Below are positions 20,780 through 33,668 of a DNA stretch of 64,000 nucleotides, in pieces (position 1 is the first letter of the stretch; every line of letters begins with the position of its first letter). The translations under genes and the position numbers were made by a program. Under the pieces are notes generated by a model. The model saw nothing but the letters and a program-made list of their open reading frames with translations, was not told the origin of the DNA and ran no database searches. This DNA is from Capsicum annuum (Eukaryota > Streptophyta > Magnoliopsida > Solanales > Solanaceae), in assembly GCF_002878395.1 (NCBI RefSeq), contig NC_061121.1, positions 47,429,905 to 47,493,904 on the forward strand. Direction: 5' to 3'.

Positions 20780-23700
20780 GCACTTTCATCCAACCCGAGG
20801 AACAAGAATGGGTATTTGACCTTCATATCATCCGCAGCTACCCATGTAGCCTCTTCTACATTTTGATTTATCCAAATGAGCTTCACCGAGGCTACATCCT
20901 AGGTGCTTAATGTATGAACTTGCCTATCCAATATCTACACCGAGACCTAGTCATAAGACAACGAATTTGTAACACCAAAATCCTAAACAAGCACAATCAA
21001 AGAAGGATCACTCATACACTTTTTAGCATGGACACATGAAAAAAAGGATGAATAGAAACCAAACTTATAGGCAGATCTAACTCATAAGCGACATTACTAA
21101 TTCTTCTCAAAATCTGATACGGACTAACATAATGGGGACTGAGTTTCCCCTTCTTTCCAAACCTCTTGACTCCTTTCATAAAAGATACCTTCAAGAACAC
21201 CCAATCACTTGCTTCAAATTCCAATTCTCTTTGCCTTACATCCTTATAAGACTTTTGGCATTTCTGAGCAGCCTTAAGTCTTTATCTAATCAGTTTCACC
21301 TTCTCCAAGTTATCTAATCAGTTTTACCTTCTCCATGACTTGGTGAATAAAGTCAGAACAAAACAACCTAGTCTCACCAACCTTGAACCATCCAATAAGA
21401 GACATACACCTCCTACCATAAAGAGCCTTAAAAGGAGTCATTCAAATGCTAAAATGATAACTATTGTTATAAGAAAACTCAATAAGAGACAAATGATCAA
21501 CCTAACTCCCGTTAAAATCAATCAAATAGGCCATTAGCATATTCTCCAAAGTCTGAATGGTATGCTCTGCTTGCCCATCTTTTTGGGGGTGGAAAGCGGT
21601 ACTAAGGTTCACCTGTGTACCAAAATCTTTATGAAACGAATGCCAGAATCGAGACGAAAACTGCATACCTCAATCTGAATTAATGGACACTAGCTCCCCA
21701 TGCAAATTCATAATCTCCTGAATGAACAACTTAGCGTAATTCTCTCCCGAGTAGTTAGTCCTCTCAGGAATAAAGTGAGCGAACTGAGTCATCCAATCTA
21801 TGTTGACCTAAATAAAATCATACTGATCATCTCTCACTTCCACATAGGCAACTCTATCTCTTGAGATATGCCACCAAGCCTCAAACGCTTAACCTTAACC
21901 AGCCGACAAACCATATATTTGGCAATAAAATTTGCCATATCTCTCTTCATATTGATCCACCATTAGATTTTATTTAAGTCATGATACGTCTTAGTTGAAC
22001 CTAGATGAACTGTATATCTGGACTCATGAGTCTTAGTCAAAATCCTTTCCCATAGCCCATCAATATCAGGAACACACAATCTCCCTTGATATAGTAGAAT
22101 ACCATCTCCCTTAATTTTAAAAGTTGTAACCTTTTGGTGACCCATATCATCCCTAATCTGCATAAGTATGGGTTCCCAATCTCATTTCTCCTTCACTTCC
22201 ACACAAAGAGATGATTTGACCACTTCTTGAACAGTCACTCCCCCATTCGCAGAGTCTAAAAGATGAACTACCAAGTTAGCCAACCTGTGAATATCCTTCA
22301 TTAATCCTCCTTTCTCCTCATCAACATGAGCTAAGCTCCCCATAGACAACCTACTAAGAGCATCAACAACCATATTATCTTTACCTTGATGGTAATCCAA
22401 GTTCATGTCGTAATCCTTAAGCAATTCAAGTCATTGCCTCTACCTGAGATTTAATTCCTTCTATGTAAATACATATTAAAACCTCCTATGGTCTAAATAG
22501 ATATATACATGCACTCCATATAGATAATGGCACCAGATATTCAAGGCAAAGACCATAACCGCAAACTCTAGATTGTGCATTAGGTAGTTTCTCTCATGAA
22601 CTTTAAGTTGTTTGGAAGCATAAGCTACAGCCTTACCATGCTGTTTAAAACACAACCCAGTCCCACATGATACATATCATAAAACTTAATAAAACCATTA
22701 GTAACCTCGGATAAGGTCAAAATTGGCGTAGAAGTCAAATTATCCTTCAAACTCTCAAAACTACCATCACATGCATTGGACAATAAGAACTTAACCTTAT
22801 TTTGAGTCAACCATGTCAATGGAGCAGCAATAGAAGAGAACTTCTCTACAAAACTCCTATAATACCCAACCAAGCCCAAGAAGATCCTAATGTCGGTTGG
22901 AGTCGTGGGTTTAGGCTATTTTTTAACTACCTCAACTGTTTGTGGATCCACCTTGATCCCGTCAATTGAAACAACATGCCCAAGAAAGGTCACAACACTT
23001 AGAAAAAATTCACACTTAGAAAACATTGGATACAATTTCTAGTCCTTAAGAGTCTGCAACACAATTCGAAAGTGATTGGCATGATCCTCCTCACTCTTAG
23101 AGTACACCAAGATATCATCAATGAAGATTATGGAAAATAAATCCAAAACATTCCTAAAAACCCGATTCATAAGATCCATGAAACCATCCGGAGCATTATT
23201 CAACCCAAATAACATAACCAAAAACTCGTAATCGCTGTACCAGGTTTGGAAAGCAGTCTTGGAATATCAACCTTCCTAATTTTCAATTGATGATAGCCCA
23301 AATGAAGATCAATATTACAAAATCACCTAGCACCTTGAAGTTGATCAAAAAGATCATCAATTCTAGAAAAAGGATACTTATTCTTTACTGTAACCTTATT
23401 CAACTAACGATAGTCTATACACATTCGAAGGGACCCATCTTTCTTTCGTACGAAAAGCACAGGAGCACCCCAAGGAGAAACACTAGGTTGAATAAAGCCT
23501 TATCAAGAAGATCCTTTAATTTCCCCTTTAGCTCAGCCAGAGCCATCCTATAATGAGGAATGGAAATAGGACTAGTATCCCATAGAAGATCAATCCTAAA
23601 ATCTATCTCTCTATCGGGAGGAATTCCAGGAAGATTATCAGGAAAAACTTCAGGAAATTCATTAACCACGGGGACAAATTGTAAAGAAGGACTTTCGGAG

Positions 23701-25515
23701 TTGGAATCCTTAACCCAAACTTGGTGATATAGACATTCTTTGGAAATTAACTTCCAATTTCTAAGATAGTTAATAAACCTCCCTTTGGGCACTAAGGAAC
23801 TCCCCTCCTATTCGATCACACGTTTATTAGGAAAGTGAAAACTGACCCTTCGGGTCCTACAATCCAGAGAAGTGTAGCACAAATAAAGCCAATCCATTAC
23901 CAAGATAACATCGAAATCCACTATTTCCAACTCTATCAAATCCACCAAGGTCTCCCTATAAAATATGGATACCACACAACCCCTATAAATTTTTATAGCA
24001 ACTCTAGAATCACGCATCGAAGTAGAAATAGAAATAGGGTTGGAAATATTTTAGGACCAAAACCAAAATGCACTGCCATATAAGGGGTCACCTAAAAAAA
24101 GGTAGAACCCGAATCAAGTAATCAATAAACATCATGGAAAAAAAGATGTAACATACTAGTAACAACATCTGGGGATGCCTCAGATTCCTGACGAGTAGCA
24201 AGCACATAGAGATGATTTCAGCTAGTATCGGTACCAGAAGTAGTACCCTTTGGTGTAGAAGCTGATGAAGTGTTAACCAAAACTTCATTATCCTCAATGG
24301 AAAACCTGGTTGAAGGATGATCTCACTGCATATGACCAAGCTAACCATAATTATAGCAGCGATTTCTCCCTACCTCACAATATCCACTGTGAAGCTGCCC
24401 GTAAAAATGGTAAGGAGGGTAAGGTGGAGCTGAATGAGCTCCACTAGCCTGAGACTAGGCATCCTATACCTTAAGACCACTGCTAGCCTAAAAACCATGA
24501 TCACCCAAAGGCTTAGGATTGGGAGCACTGGCAGCTAAATACAAATTTCCCTAATTTTTTTTCTTAGTCCACTGTCTATCATATCTCCCACAATTTTGTT
24601 GACCTGCACCCTACTCTGAATACCTAAACTTCTTATTCTGCCTCTCTCCCATATCTGTCTGATTTTTTTCTAATCCTCTACATGTTATATATAAAACACC
24701 AACCCAGAGATGTTCATATCAATATTCAACATAGCAATCTTACATTTTAGCACCTAATCACGGGACAGCCTAAAAGCAAACTTTCTTATTTAGGACCTCA
24801 TATTAGATATTGACTTTAGAGCGTAACGAGTAAACTATTGAAACTTTAGAGCATACTCCTTAACGCTTATCTTACCCTGCTTTAGATTATCAAACTCCTC
24901 AGCCTTAGCTTTTCTTAACTCCTAAGGAAAGAAGTGATGAAGAAAAGCCTCTGACAATCTATCCCACACTGCTTGTTCAACATCATCACCCCTCATAGCT
25001 TTTCACTCTTATAGCATTGATAAGATACATCCTTCAATTAATACATAACAAACTCCACACCCTCTACATTAGTAGCATACATCACCCTAAAGGTTTTCTC
25101 TATCTCATCAGTAAAACCCTATAGATCCTCCTCTACTTTAGAGCCTAAAAAATTTGGGGGATTCAACCTCACAAACTAGACAACTCGAGTGACCTCAGAT
25201 GAATGAATAATAGAATTAACATGATCAGAATGACGAGACTATGATACCACAAACTGAGTATGCATGAATATACTGATGGAACTCTGAGTTGGAGATATCT
25301 TCCTGAAGTGATGAAGCATAAGTATCACCAGCCCAAGAAGCTCAAAGAGGAATAGTAAGGACCATTGAAGCCCTATGTGGAGTGGTACAATCAGGAGCAG
25401 GGACCCTAGACCGGGTCTGCACTCTATAAATAAGGTGAATCCCCTCTACATTCTCCTCAGGTGGAACAGAGGTTCCAACAGAGTTTCTATGAACATCAGA
25501 TCTTTTGGGAGGCAT
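20780..25515 (-). pseudogene. Gypsy gag-pol polyprotein with many stops
   Basis: Reading down from 25515, gag starts MPPKRSDVHRNSVG and is heavily broken. A zinc-knuckle remnant CYNYG.LGHMQ.DHP lies near 24350-24300. Protease LLDSGSTFF is near 24120-24095, with the VDFDVILVMDWLYLCY block at about 23900. The pre-RT region PVVNEFPEVFPDNLPGIPPD is at 23660. Reverse transcriptase keeps FIDDILVYS at about 23129-23103 and LGLVGYYRSFVEKFSSIA at 22880. RNase H is much decayed (DYDMNLDYHQGKDNMVVDAL at 22420). Integrase has a zinc region (HLGSTKTYHDL near 21990) and a broken core. The end carries [16 protein letters not shown] at 21170 and a chromodomain-like VEEATWVAADDMKVKYPFLF at about 20860-20800. 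It is dead; most stops look like single C-to-T or G-to-A changes. Confidence 0.85.
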
Positions 25516-25559
25516 GATATGGTATAGAAATATAACACTTATAATTCTTAACTTGGAGA

Positions 25560-27266
25560 ATATGCATGTACTTAAGGCTATTTTGTTAGATTTGATATAT
25601 TTTCTGAGTATTTTGTAGGAAATTAGGTTTTGGATGCTAAATTCAAGAAAAAAAAGAAAATGATATTTTTGGCCACTTACTTGATCAATATTGGGTATTT
25701 GTGAGACTTTTTGGATTGTTCGTAATCAAAGAATGTGATGAATGATGAAGATTTGAAGCTTGGTTGGAAACGTTTTAAGGCCTGGCACTTACCTATGTGT
25801 ACATGTGGACCACCTGTAGCACATGTGGTCTGTATGAGATTAAGGTAAGTGCTGGAATTGAAGATCCCGAGAGTTGATAGTGCTTCAGTAATTTAGCCAT
25901 AACTTTTCACTTCGATATTAGATTAAGGTAAAACTGGTATCGCTGGAAAGATAATTCAATTATATAGCTAATGGTGGGTATTTTTCACTTACTTAGTCTA
26001 CATGCGAACCATATATTGGCAAAGAATTTGCTAGAAGTTCAAAATTTAGAGAGCTAAGCTGCAATATTTTTTGGTCTGAGCACATACGATTGCGAGAGCC
26101 CAGCCTCAGGCTGCATGTGCAACATGCTCCCAAGGCTAGGCCACAAGTAGTAACCACATGTGGCCACCGACCTCAACTTTTCTGGATCATTCCAAAATCT
26201 TTTCATAGGATTTCCATGTATCTCAATTACACTCCTATGATGTTTTTAAGTCTTATTATAGATGGTTAATTAAGTTTTTCTATCTTTAGTTAGGATTTGA
26301 TTTGTAGGATTTCTTGTAATCTATAAATGCTCTTTAGGCTTTGTATTCATTATTTATACATTGAACATTCATACATTCATATATTGATTGATGTAGAAAA
26401 AGGCCTCTTTGTGGCCAAATTCACAACCATCTTGTTGTTCTTGGTTTGTTATTCAATTTAAGACTTTGAGATTTCTTCTCTTATTATTGTGAGATTGATT
26501 TTGTAATTTTATCTGTTGATTCAATGATTAATCTCATAACTATGAGCGGGTCACTTAGTTAGGGTTGTGGGAACCCTGGTGGATTAACAAAGTAGAGGAA
26601 GTGCCAAGTCATTCTAGATAAAGATTATTGTATGTATTGGCTTTTATTTTTTCTTATTAATTTCTTAGCGGTGGTCAACGTTAAGATCCCGCCTAGATTA
26701 TTACTACTTACTCCAAAAGAAGAGTAGTGACTAGGAAAAAAAGATCACAACAGTAATTTGAAGATTAACGGTCAATCCATGCTAATAGGTATTATCTAAG
26801 TAAGATCATTAATTATAATCTAACTATAGACTGAAAAGGTAATAGTTAATCGGGATCCGGGATAAGGGTTAGTAAGGAGATAGCCTGAGACTCAAAAGGT
26901 AAAGGGCAAAATCCATCAGCTCATCCAAAAGACTATTAATGGTACATAACTTATCAGATTCTACATGCAAGGTATTGAAATAGTTAAACAGTGGCACGAT
27001 GAGTTTACTGAGTTAAGAAGCTAGGGGGAATGCAAGTCTAGTGTTCGTCTTAGATTGTTTACGACCAAGAGAAACCAATTCTTTTCCATTTTCTATTTCA
27101 ACAAATCCTCCCATTTACTTTCTCGCACTGCCTGGTGATTTCAATAAGTTCAAAAAGAATCTTTGGCCTATTCCCTGTGGGATCGACCTCGACCTTTGTT
27201 GGATTACTATATTTAATAGTGATAGCTTTATCCCTCTAAGGAAGGGTAGTTTAGGCATTATAAAAA
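25560..27266 (+). repeat. LTR of a non-chromovirus gypsy element (Athila/Tat-like), plus orientation
   Basis: About 1.7 kb with no coding frame, lying just before a primer-binding site on the plus strand. It includes the passage CCTGTGGGATCGACCTCGAC (27174-27193), which I associate from memory with this class of plant LTR. The left boundary near TGCATGTACTTAAGGC (about 25563) is a guess; the right end is set by the primer-binding site. The rest of the element is missing beyond 27372. Confidence 0.5.
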
Positions 27267-27269
27267 ATG

Positions 27270-27287
27270 AACGTCATTGCTAGGGAA
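27270..27287 (+). other. Decayed primer-binding site of the 25.5-27.3 kb LTR
   Basis: AACGTCATTGCTAGGGAA differs from the GGCGTCGTTGCCGGGGAA type of site used by Ogre/Athila-like elements at five positions, all of them G-to-A or C-to-T. The site follows the LTR directly, which supports the plus orientation. Confidence 0.55.
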
Positions 27288-27372
27288 TACGATTTCAGAG
27301 TTCTTGACTAAAGTTGTTGGAGTTATCAAGTTTTATTTTGTTTGTTTTGTTGTTCCTCTTCTTGACATGACA
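27288..27372 (+). other. Short leader remnant of the same element, cut at 27372
   Basis: T-rich leader sequence after the primer-binding site. At 27373 the sequence switches abruptly to the left LTR of Tat-A, which lacks its own outer 1.2 kb. The joint therefore marks a deletion or recombination rather than a clean insertion. Confidence 0.5.
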
Positions 27373-27867
27373 TGACTCCAACTAAGGCAACATTAACAAT
27401 GATTCATACATCCAAATCAAGACCAACTTTAGAGAAAACATGTAACAAGATATGATTTATCTTTCTAAGACATCGTTGATTCTCTTTTGATATTATGAAT
27501 CAAAGAGAGACATGAATCAAGTCTTTACACACACAAAAAAACACATATAACAATCCGGAGTAAGAATTTTAAAAAAATTCAAAAAATTGTAGCATCTCTA
27601 AAAGTGAAATATCATTCAACAATCATACTATACATGACTCGAAAATATCTAAATAATTCTATTTAGCCACAAAGATTCAAACTTTCTCATCATTTTGACA
27701 AAGCAACATATGAAAAAAAAAAGAGGAATAAAAACATCCTGAATGGAAAATAAAGCTTGCATTTCATCTCTTATATGAGGATTTTGAAATCCAATAAAAT
27801 AATTATCAAACAAATGACAAATTATTGAATTAACCAATTACTATTTTATCAAGGCAAAACAAACAAT

Positions 27868-28372
27868 AGTAACTACTCTTTTTGACATACAAAAAACAAC
27901 TTTACATCCTAAAAACAAATATATCCGCCAATAGTGAATTTAAATAAAGCATAAGAACATCTTTTAAGTAGAGATTGAAACTTTATCCATAATAATTAAA
28001 GAATAAAGTCAAAAATGAGAAACAATCAATATTATCTATTCTTTTCAACATAAAAGAAACAACTTTACATGCTAAAAGAAACAACTTTACATGCTAAAAA
28101 CAAACATATCTGCTAAAAATGAATTTAAACAAAGCATAAGTACATCTTTTAAGCAAAGATTGAAACTTTACATATAATAATCAAAGAATAAAGTCAAAAA
28201 GAGAAATAATCAATATTAACTATTCTTTTCAACATAAAGAAAATAACTTTACATGATAAAAACAAATATATGCACCAACAATGAATTTAAACAAAGCATA
28301 AGTACATCTTTTAAGCAAAGATTGAAACTTTATCTATAATAATCAAAGAATAAAGTCAAAAAGGCACATACA
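27868..28372. repeat. ~165 bp tandem repeat in Tat-A left LTR, three units
   Basis: Each unit carries ACTTTACATG(C/A)TAAAAACAAA, GAATTTAAA(C/T)AAAGCATAAG and ATAATCAAAGAATAAAGTC. The middle unit has an additional 22 bp duplication (AAACAACTTTACATGCTAAA) at 28068-28100. The same three units occur in the right LTR (50510-50985). They lie downstream of the TATA-like box in element orientation. Confidence 0.7.
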
Positions 28373-28863
28373 ACTATTGCTAGCTCATTTTTACACCATG
28401 AACATGAAAATAACCATCATATTGATACCACAACGTCTATGGCCTTTAAGGCCGTCTACAGCGAATAATCTCAATAAACAAAATTATAACTATGAACTAC
28501 GAAGAAGAAAATGATGATTAAAAAAAGAAAAAAGAAAAAGGCGTGTTACCTTTTTGGGGCAGCAAAACAGGACTACAAACTTTCTTTGGAGTCTTGATCA
28601 CCACCGGAAAGAGTTCAACTCGAGAACTTCGATTAGCCTATGAATTTCATGGAAAAGAAAAAAAAATTTACTAAAATAAAAGCTCTTCTTTGCTCAAAGT
28701 TTTTTTTTTAACCTTGAGACTTGGTCTTTCTACCAAAATAGTGGTAGTATATATAGGAAAGGATGGGGATTCAATTCTTTTCATCTGCCAATATGGGATA
28801 AAGTATTTAGGGGTGTTTTTGGAATTTTAAAACTGAAGATAAGTGAGGTAGAAGATAAGATGA

Positions 28864-29150
28864 GGGGGAAATTGTACAATGTAGTACAATTTTTGAATTT
28901 CAAAATTTGAATTTTAAAAAAGGACAAATTTGAGGGAGAATTGTACAATGTGGTACAATTTTTGAATTTTAAAATTTGAATTTGAAAGAAGGACAAGGTT
29001 GAGGGAGAATTGTACAATGTAGTACACATTTTTAATTTCAAAATTGGAAAAAGGACAAAGTTGAGGGAGAATTGTATAATATAGTACAATTTTTGAATTT
29101 CAAAATTAGAAAAAGAACAAAGTTGGGGGGTAGTTGTACAATCTAGTACA
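28864..29150. repeat. U3 tandem repeat of Tat-A, left LTR, five units
   Basis: Units of 61-70 bp, each with TTGTACAATGTAGTACAA (an inverted repeat of TTGTAC and GTACAA) followed by TTTTTGAATTTCAAAATT. In element orientation they lie upstream of the TATA box, where LTR enhancers usually sit. The minus-strand frame of 102 codons across them is an artefact of the period. Confidence 0.8.
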
Positions 29151-29739
29151 AATTTGAAATTATTTTTGGTGGGAATTGGGTAGAAGTTATGAGATTTTTA
29201 GAAATTTTGGGATTATTTAAAATATAACCCCAATTGGGATTTAAAATTTAGCTAAACTATTTAATTTTGACCAAATTAAAAATCAATTGGCGGATTGCAT
29301 TGCAATTATGGCCAATTTAATTTTAATTATGGCCAATCTAATAGATTGGCTAAATTAAATTGAAATTCGATACGAATTAATTCTTCTTTTAATCCTGGAC
29401 TTCTTGATTAGATAAAATCAAATAAATATTTCTCCAAATAAATTATTTTGAGAACCAATCATATTTAAATCAAGATTTTACCCATTTGAATTAATTTTCA
29501 AGATAAGCTTTGGTTAAAATTTGATATTATGTAAAATAAATACTTAAGTAACAAAATTATATAATTTCATATAATTAAATACGATGATATATAATTGCTA
29601 TTTTAAAATTGTAAAATTACTCAGATAGATACTTTGAAAAGCTTTTTATTTGGATAAAATAAATATTTTAATTTTATTTGTAAATCAAAGAAAACCGGGA
29701 CTAAACTTAGTCGTGGAGGATAAAAATTATGTGTCAACA

Positions 29740-29760
29740 ACTGTCCCCTCCCTCTGGGTG
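29740..29760 (-). other. Polypurine tract of Tat-A
   Basis: On the minus strand this reads CCAGAGGGAGGGGACAGT, directly before the LTR start TGTTGACACA. This is the expected place and composition for the plus-strand primer of reverse transcription. Confidence 0.75.
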
Positions 29761-31169
29761 ACGTTTCTAATTTTTGTCCGACCATAAATTCATTTCTGAA
29801 GGAGGTTGGTTTTCGCACGAGTTTCGTGAAGTTATGGTTGGACCCCGGTATCGGGTTTCTTACATATCTCAATTTACATGAGAATTCAGGCTACTTGTAT
29901 TTCATAAAGCATGATCTAAATCATGATTTTCAAAAAGTTAACATGCCATCTCAGTTTTTGAGTTCTTGATAAAATCGAAAAGCTGAAGAATAAAAGAATC
30001 TGGGGGGAGGTTGGAATGCAGTCAAGTTTCAACATAGAGCCCAGCCTACATATCCTCGAGACTCAGGAAATCAGACTGCTTATAGTTTGACTTAATTGAT
30101 AGAAAAAATAGTGTTTTATTGTAGATGATCTTTAGTTCGGGATGAGTGACAAGTCGATCGAGTTGCGGAAAAGAGTCTTGTAACCTCTTAACCATTAATA
30201 TGGGATCCTTTACATCCATAGGCAAGAACTTACCTGGAAATAATTTCCAAAACTCTAAATTATGTTGTAACTCGAATATGAAAGAAAGATAATTTTACCC
30301 TCAGCATGAGTTTAGAAATATACCAAAAGTGTAGCTGAAACCAGAATATCCCAAAACACACACATGTCTTCTAATATGGATGTGGTTGGATGGTGGTGGT
30401 GATCATCCTTTAGCTCGCATCCAGAGATTTTGACATCTCTATCTTGACTATGTCCCATTTTATTGCTAAGAAAAAGTTTCATGTTGTGCTACGTCCTATC
30501 TGGAGTCGTCCGCACCTGTGGTTTTGATTTGAGATTTTCATCCTCTCAGATTCTCTTGATAATGTTTCAAATAAAAAGTGTTAGTGCTAAACATAATTCA
30601 CAAAAGAAGTATATAGTTTTTTACCATATTCACGTGAGTTGTCTCCTAAAAAGTGAAGTCATCCTTTCATGTACCTGTTGGAAGGAAATAACTTGCAATA
30701 ACAGACATAACACCCTCTTTGTTGTTGCCTTATTAGCTTATTTGTCGATTGAATATATCTTCAAAGTGGGGTGGCTCATTTGGACACCGATGACACTTTA
30801 TGCAGAACGGTCCCTGCAACCATGTAATCTTATGTTGATGCGGCAACCCTTTTGGTCACCTATAATGATGGTTGTATGTGGAATGATAACTTCTTTGGTT
30901 ATTGACAAAGACTCTTTGTAGGTGACCTCGGGTAAGTCTTGTGCATCTTTTGTATCGATACGACTTATAGATTTTCCTTGAATTGTCAATCTTTAGATAG
31001 TCTTGCACATTATTTAATGTTGGATACGAGGTGACTTACAGATATCCTTTGAACTTCTAGCCTTTAGGTAATCCTACACATTATTCGATCTTGGATAAAA
31101 TATGGCTTACAAATATCCCTCCAATCGCTAGCTTTAAGGTATTCCCGCACATCATCCGACCTTGGATAC
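29761..31169 (-). other. 3' untranslated region of Tat-A, left segment
   Basis: No domain is recognisable in the frames here, including the 152-codon plus-strand frame at 30463-30921. From about 30915 a ~71 bp tandem repeat begins (GACTTA(C/T)AGAT...CC(T/C)...TAATC(C/T)T(A/G)CACAT...), which continues at 40958 beyond the Tekay-like insertion. Confidence 0.5.
30915..31169. repeat. ~71 bp tandem repeat of Tat-A, left part
   Basis: Three to four diverged units, each with a GACTTATAGAT-like word and a CTTGCACATTATT-like word about 45 bp apart. The last unit is broken by the Tekay-like element at GATAC (31165-31169). Confidence 0.65.
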
Positions 31170-33460
31170 TGTAACGCCCCAAAATTTAGTTCTCGGGATG
31201 CCATACGGTGTTCCAAACTACAAGTAGTCATGAGATAACCCTGGCTACCTTCTAATACATCTGAATCTCAACATAGGGAAATATAAGTATAAATCATGAT
31301 GAAATGCGGAAAACTATCTGAATAAACAAATGCTAAAAATCTGAATACTAACTCAAATGTCTAAATTTGAATCCAACAGTCCGACAAGCCTCTACTATCT
31401 GAATTTAGAGAGTCACTGGGACAGGCCCAGCTGACTCAACTTTCTGAAATGAGTAAAGTCATATCTACTAGTAACTTGGAAATCCGAATAACTAAGCCCT
31501 CCAAACTATGAGGACTCACCAACTGCAAGGATGTAGATAAGATACTCAGAGATCAATCACACTGTTGACACTGAGCACCTATACCTACATTAGAAGACAA
31601 TATAGCATATAGACGTATATGTGGATCAGTACTTTGAGGATGTACTGAGTATTTGGGGGTGCATGCAATAAGTAAAATTTTATCACAGTTTATCAAATCA
31701 TGCATGCTAAATGTAAATGACTCACATAGCTTGAGTAAATATGAAATCTAGAAGTCATAAATCATGAATAGTAAAGCATGTAGCATGAATCTTGTGAGTC
31801 ATTTCACTTAGTTCTAAAATTTGTATTTTGTTCTTGTTCTCAAATCATATAGACTACAAGAAGGCTAAAACTTATTTTGCATAGTAAATACTTTATCTCA
31901 AGACTTTAGTAATTAAAATTATTTTAAGAGTGGGGGACATATATTTGGGAGGTTCTTCTAACCGACATGTACACCATGTGAGCATCCATGGTATCCCATG
32001 ACTAGCCCCCATAAGGTTAGGGCTATTCTACCCTTGCCATAGGAATAGAACAATCTCATCTAAATGATCACAATCTCATTCATCCACGTAGAAGTAGGAA
32101 TAATCTAAATCCTATATTGGCACGTAGTTCTGGGGTATGAAACCGTTGTAACGTACCCATCTCGGTGCTAAATCCTACTCTCATTCTCATGGTCAAATGT
32201 CAAGAAAAATCCACTTTAAAAGTAATCTAATAATTTATAATAAAAACCAACTATAAATCTGTAATCTAAATCTGTAAAGTGGATTTCAAATATGTTCTGA
32301 GACCAAAAGGTAAAATCTTTCTCAATAATCTGAAAGCATTCTAATTATGGGGTTCTTATAGCACAACAATTCTTTGAATAACAATTTTTAAATAGGGCTT
32401 AGTGACCCGTGTTTAAATCTCATGATAAAACATCTCAAAAGTCATGCTTGATAACATAAACATTTATAATTCATCATAAAATCTGGAAATTTCAGCAATG
32501 TGCATAAAAATATATTCATACTCATGTAATTCAACTTCTAAAGCATTGAAAATCTCATAATCTCATGAATAGCAATATGAGGTTTAAACCCAACTTCAAA
32601 TTCATAGAAAAACATATAAAATCATGTATCTTTGTAATTAAAAATAAGTTTTGGGCAAAAGGACGAAAGAATTATCCTTGTTTAAACCCCAAATACCTTA
32701 GATGATGAATTAGATGCACAAGCTTGCTTTTTGAGACTCTATTCGCACTCTTGAATGAAGATTCTTGAAGCTCTTGGCCTAGGGATCATAAATCTTGAAT
32801 CAATTTGGAGAAAAGATGGTGGAATCTTGAGTTTCTTCGAGAGGAATGTTGAAGCCTAGGGTTTTAGATGAGAGAAATTTTTTATGAGACTTAGCATATA
32901 ATGCTTCCCAACTCCAAAATACCCCCTTTTAACTTCTAAACGAAACTGGAAAAATAAATTGGCGCCCCAATTTTTGGCCTTCGAGCGACGCGCCACAATC
33001 ACGCCAAGCCACTGGAAAATGCCAACTGGGAACTGGGCAGACTCCGCGATGTGGGGTTATCACGATGCCCCTTTGAAATGCCATTTTGGCACATGATGTG
33101 ACGCACCATTATCGCGCTGGACCACTGGAAATTGACCAACAAAAAATTATTCCTCTTCGCGATGTGCCAATATCATGGAGGGCCATTGGAAAATGACAAT
33201 TAGGAATTAACACTACTCTGCGACATGCTAAGGTTCCAAATGACGGTGTTTTACTGCTGTAACTTAAAATAACCATAACTTCTTACCGGATAATCAGATT
33301 TAGGCGAATCTTATATCGTTGAAAAGTTTATTCAATTTCTTACGTCATGGAAAGTTCAAATCTAAAGAATTCCATTTAAATTAAACATTATTTATTCTAA
33401 AATATAATCCATGACATTTTTTCGGATGAGTTTAAGCTAGGGAAATCGCGGGGTATTACA
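31170..33460 (-). repeat. 3' LTR of the nested Tekay-like element
   Basis: 2291 bp, starting TGTAACGCCCCAAAATTTAG and ending CGGGGTATTACA. It aligns along its length with 38502-40957. It is 165 bp shorter because of three gaps (about 90, 37 and 36 bp). A GC-rich degenerate repeat with GCGACGCGCCA words lies at 32985-33230. Confidence 0.93.
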
Positions 33461-33475
33461 ATATCTCTCCCTTGG
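33461..33475 (-). other. Polypurine tract of the nested Tekay-like element
   Basis: On the minus strand CCAAGGGAGAGATAT directly precedes the LTR start TGTAATACCCC. Position and composition fit the plus-strand primer. Confidence 0.8.
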
Positions 33476-33668
33476 GAACATTCGTCCTCGAATATGGCTA
33501 GCTAAGCTGAAATTCCCAAAGAATACTGAGAATATAATATAGCATGCACAACTGAAATGAACTGAACATGTAAATCTAAATCATTCTGAGCTTCTGAGAA
33601 ATCTGAGAGTGCATGAACTCACATGAGGACATCTATATTGTTGAATATCTGATTAGAAAAGGACTGAA

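Larger units (their letters stand above)
18924..25530 (-). mobile_element. Ty3/gypsy (chromovirus-like) element lacking its 5' LTR
   Basis: Coding runs on the minus strand from gag (start at 25515) to a chromodomain-like end near 20790, followed by a 3' LTR that ends at the plus-strand TGTAACGACCCG at 18924. The order gag, protease, reverse transcriptase, RNase H, integrase, chromodomain places it in Ty3/gypsy. No second LTR and no tRNA-iMet primer-binding site is found right of 25515, where sequence of a different element follows, so the 5' end was lost. The body carries dozens of stops. Confidence 0.8.
27373..29739 (-). repeat. 3' LTR of Tat-A (left copy), truncated
   Basis: Matches 50016-52475 over its whole length, starting at CTCCAACTAAG. 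It ends TTATGTGTCAACA, i.e. TGTTGACACATAA at the start in element orientation. It contains three copies of a ~165 bp repeat (27868-28372), a TATA-like GTATATATAG (28747-28756, minus strand CTATATATAC) and five copies of a 61-70 bp repeat (28864-29150). About 1.25 kb present in the right copy (48764-50015) is missing. Confidence 0.85.

Noticed and set aside
27649..27837. 62-codon minus-strand frame in the Tat-A left LTR
   Set aside because: LTR sequence; the matching part of the right LTR (about 50280-50480) does not keep it in recognisable form.
28781..29089. 102-codon frame with repeated TTLYNSPS words, minus strand
   Set aside because: It is produced by the 61-70 bp tandem repeat of the Tat-A LTR, some of whose units keep the frame. 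The same kind of frame appears at 51472-51798.
30463..30921. 152-codon plus-strand frame as a possible host gene
   Set aside because: It lies antisense within the 3' region of Tat-A, with no recognisable domain and no splice or promoter context.
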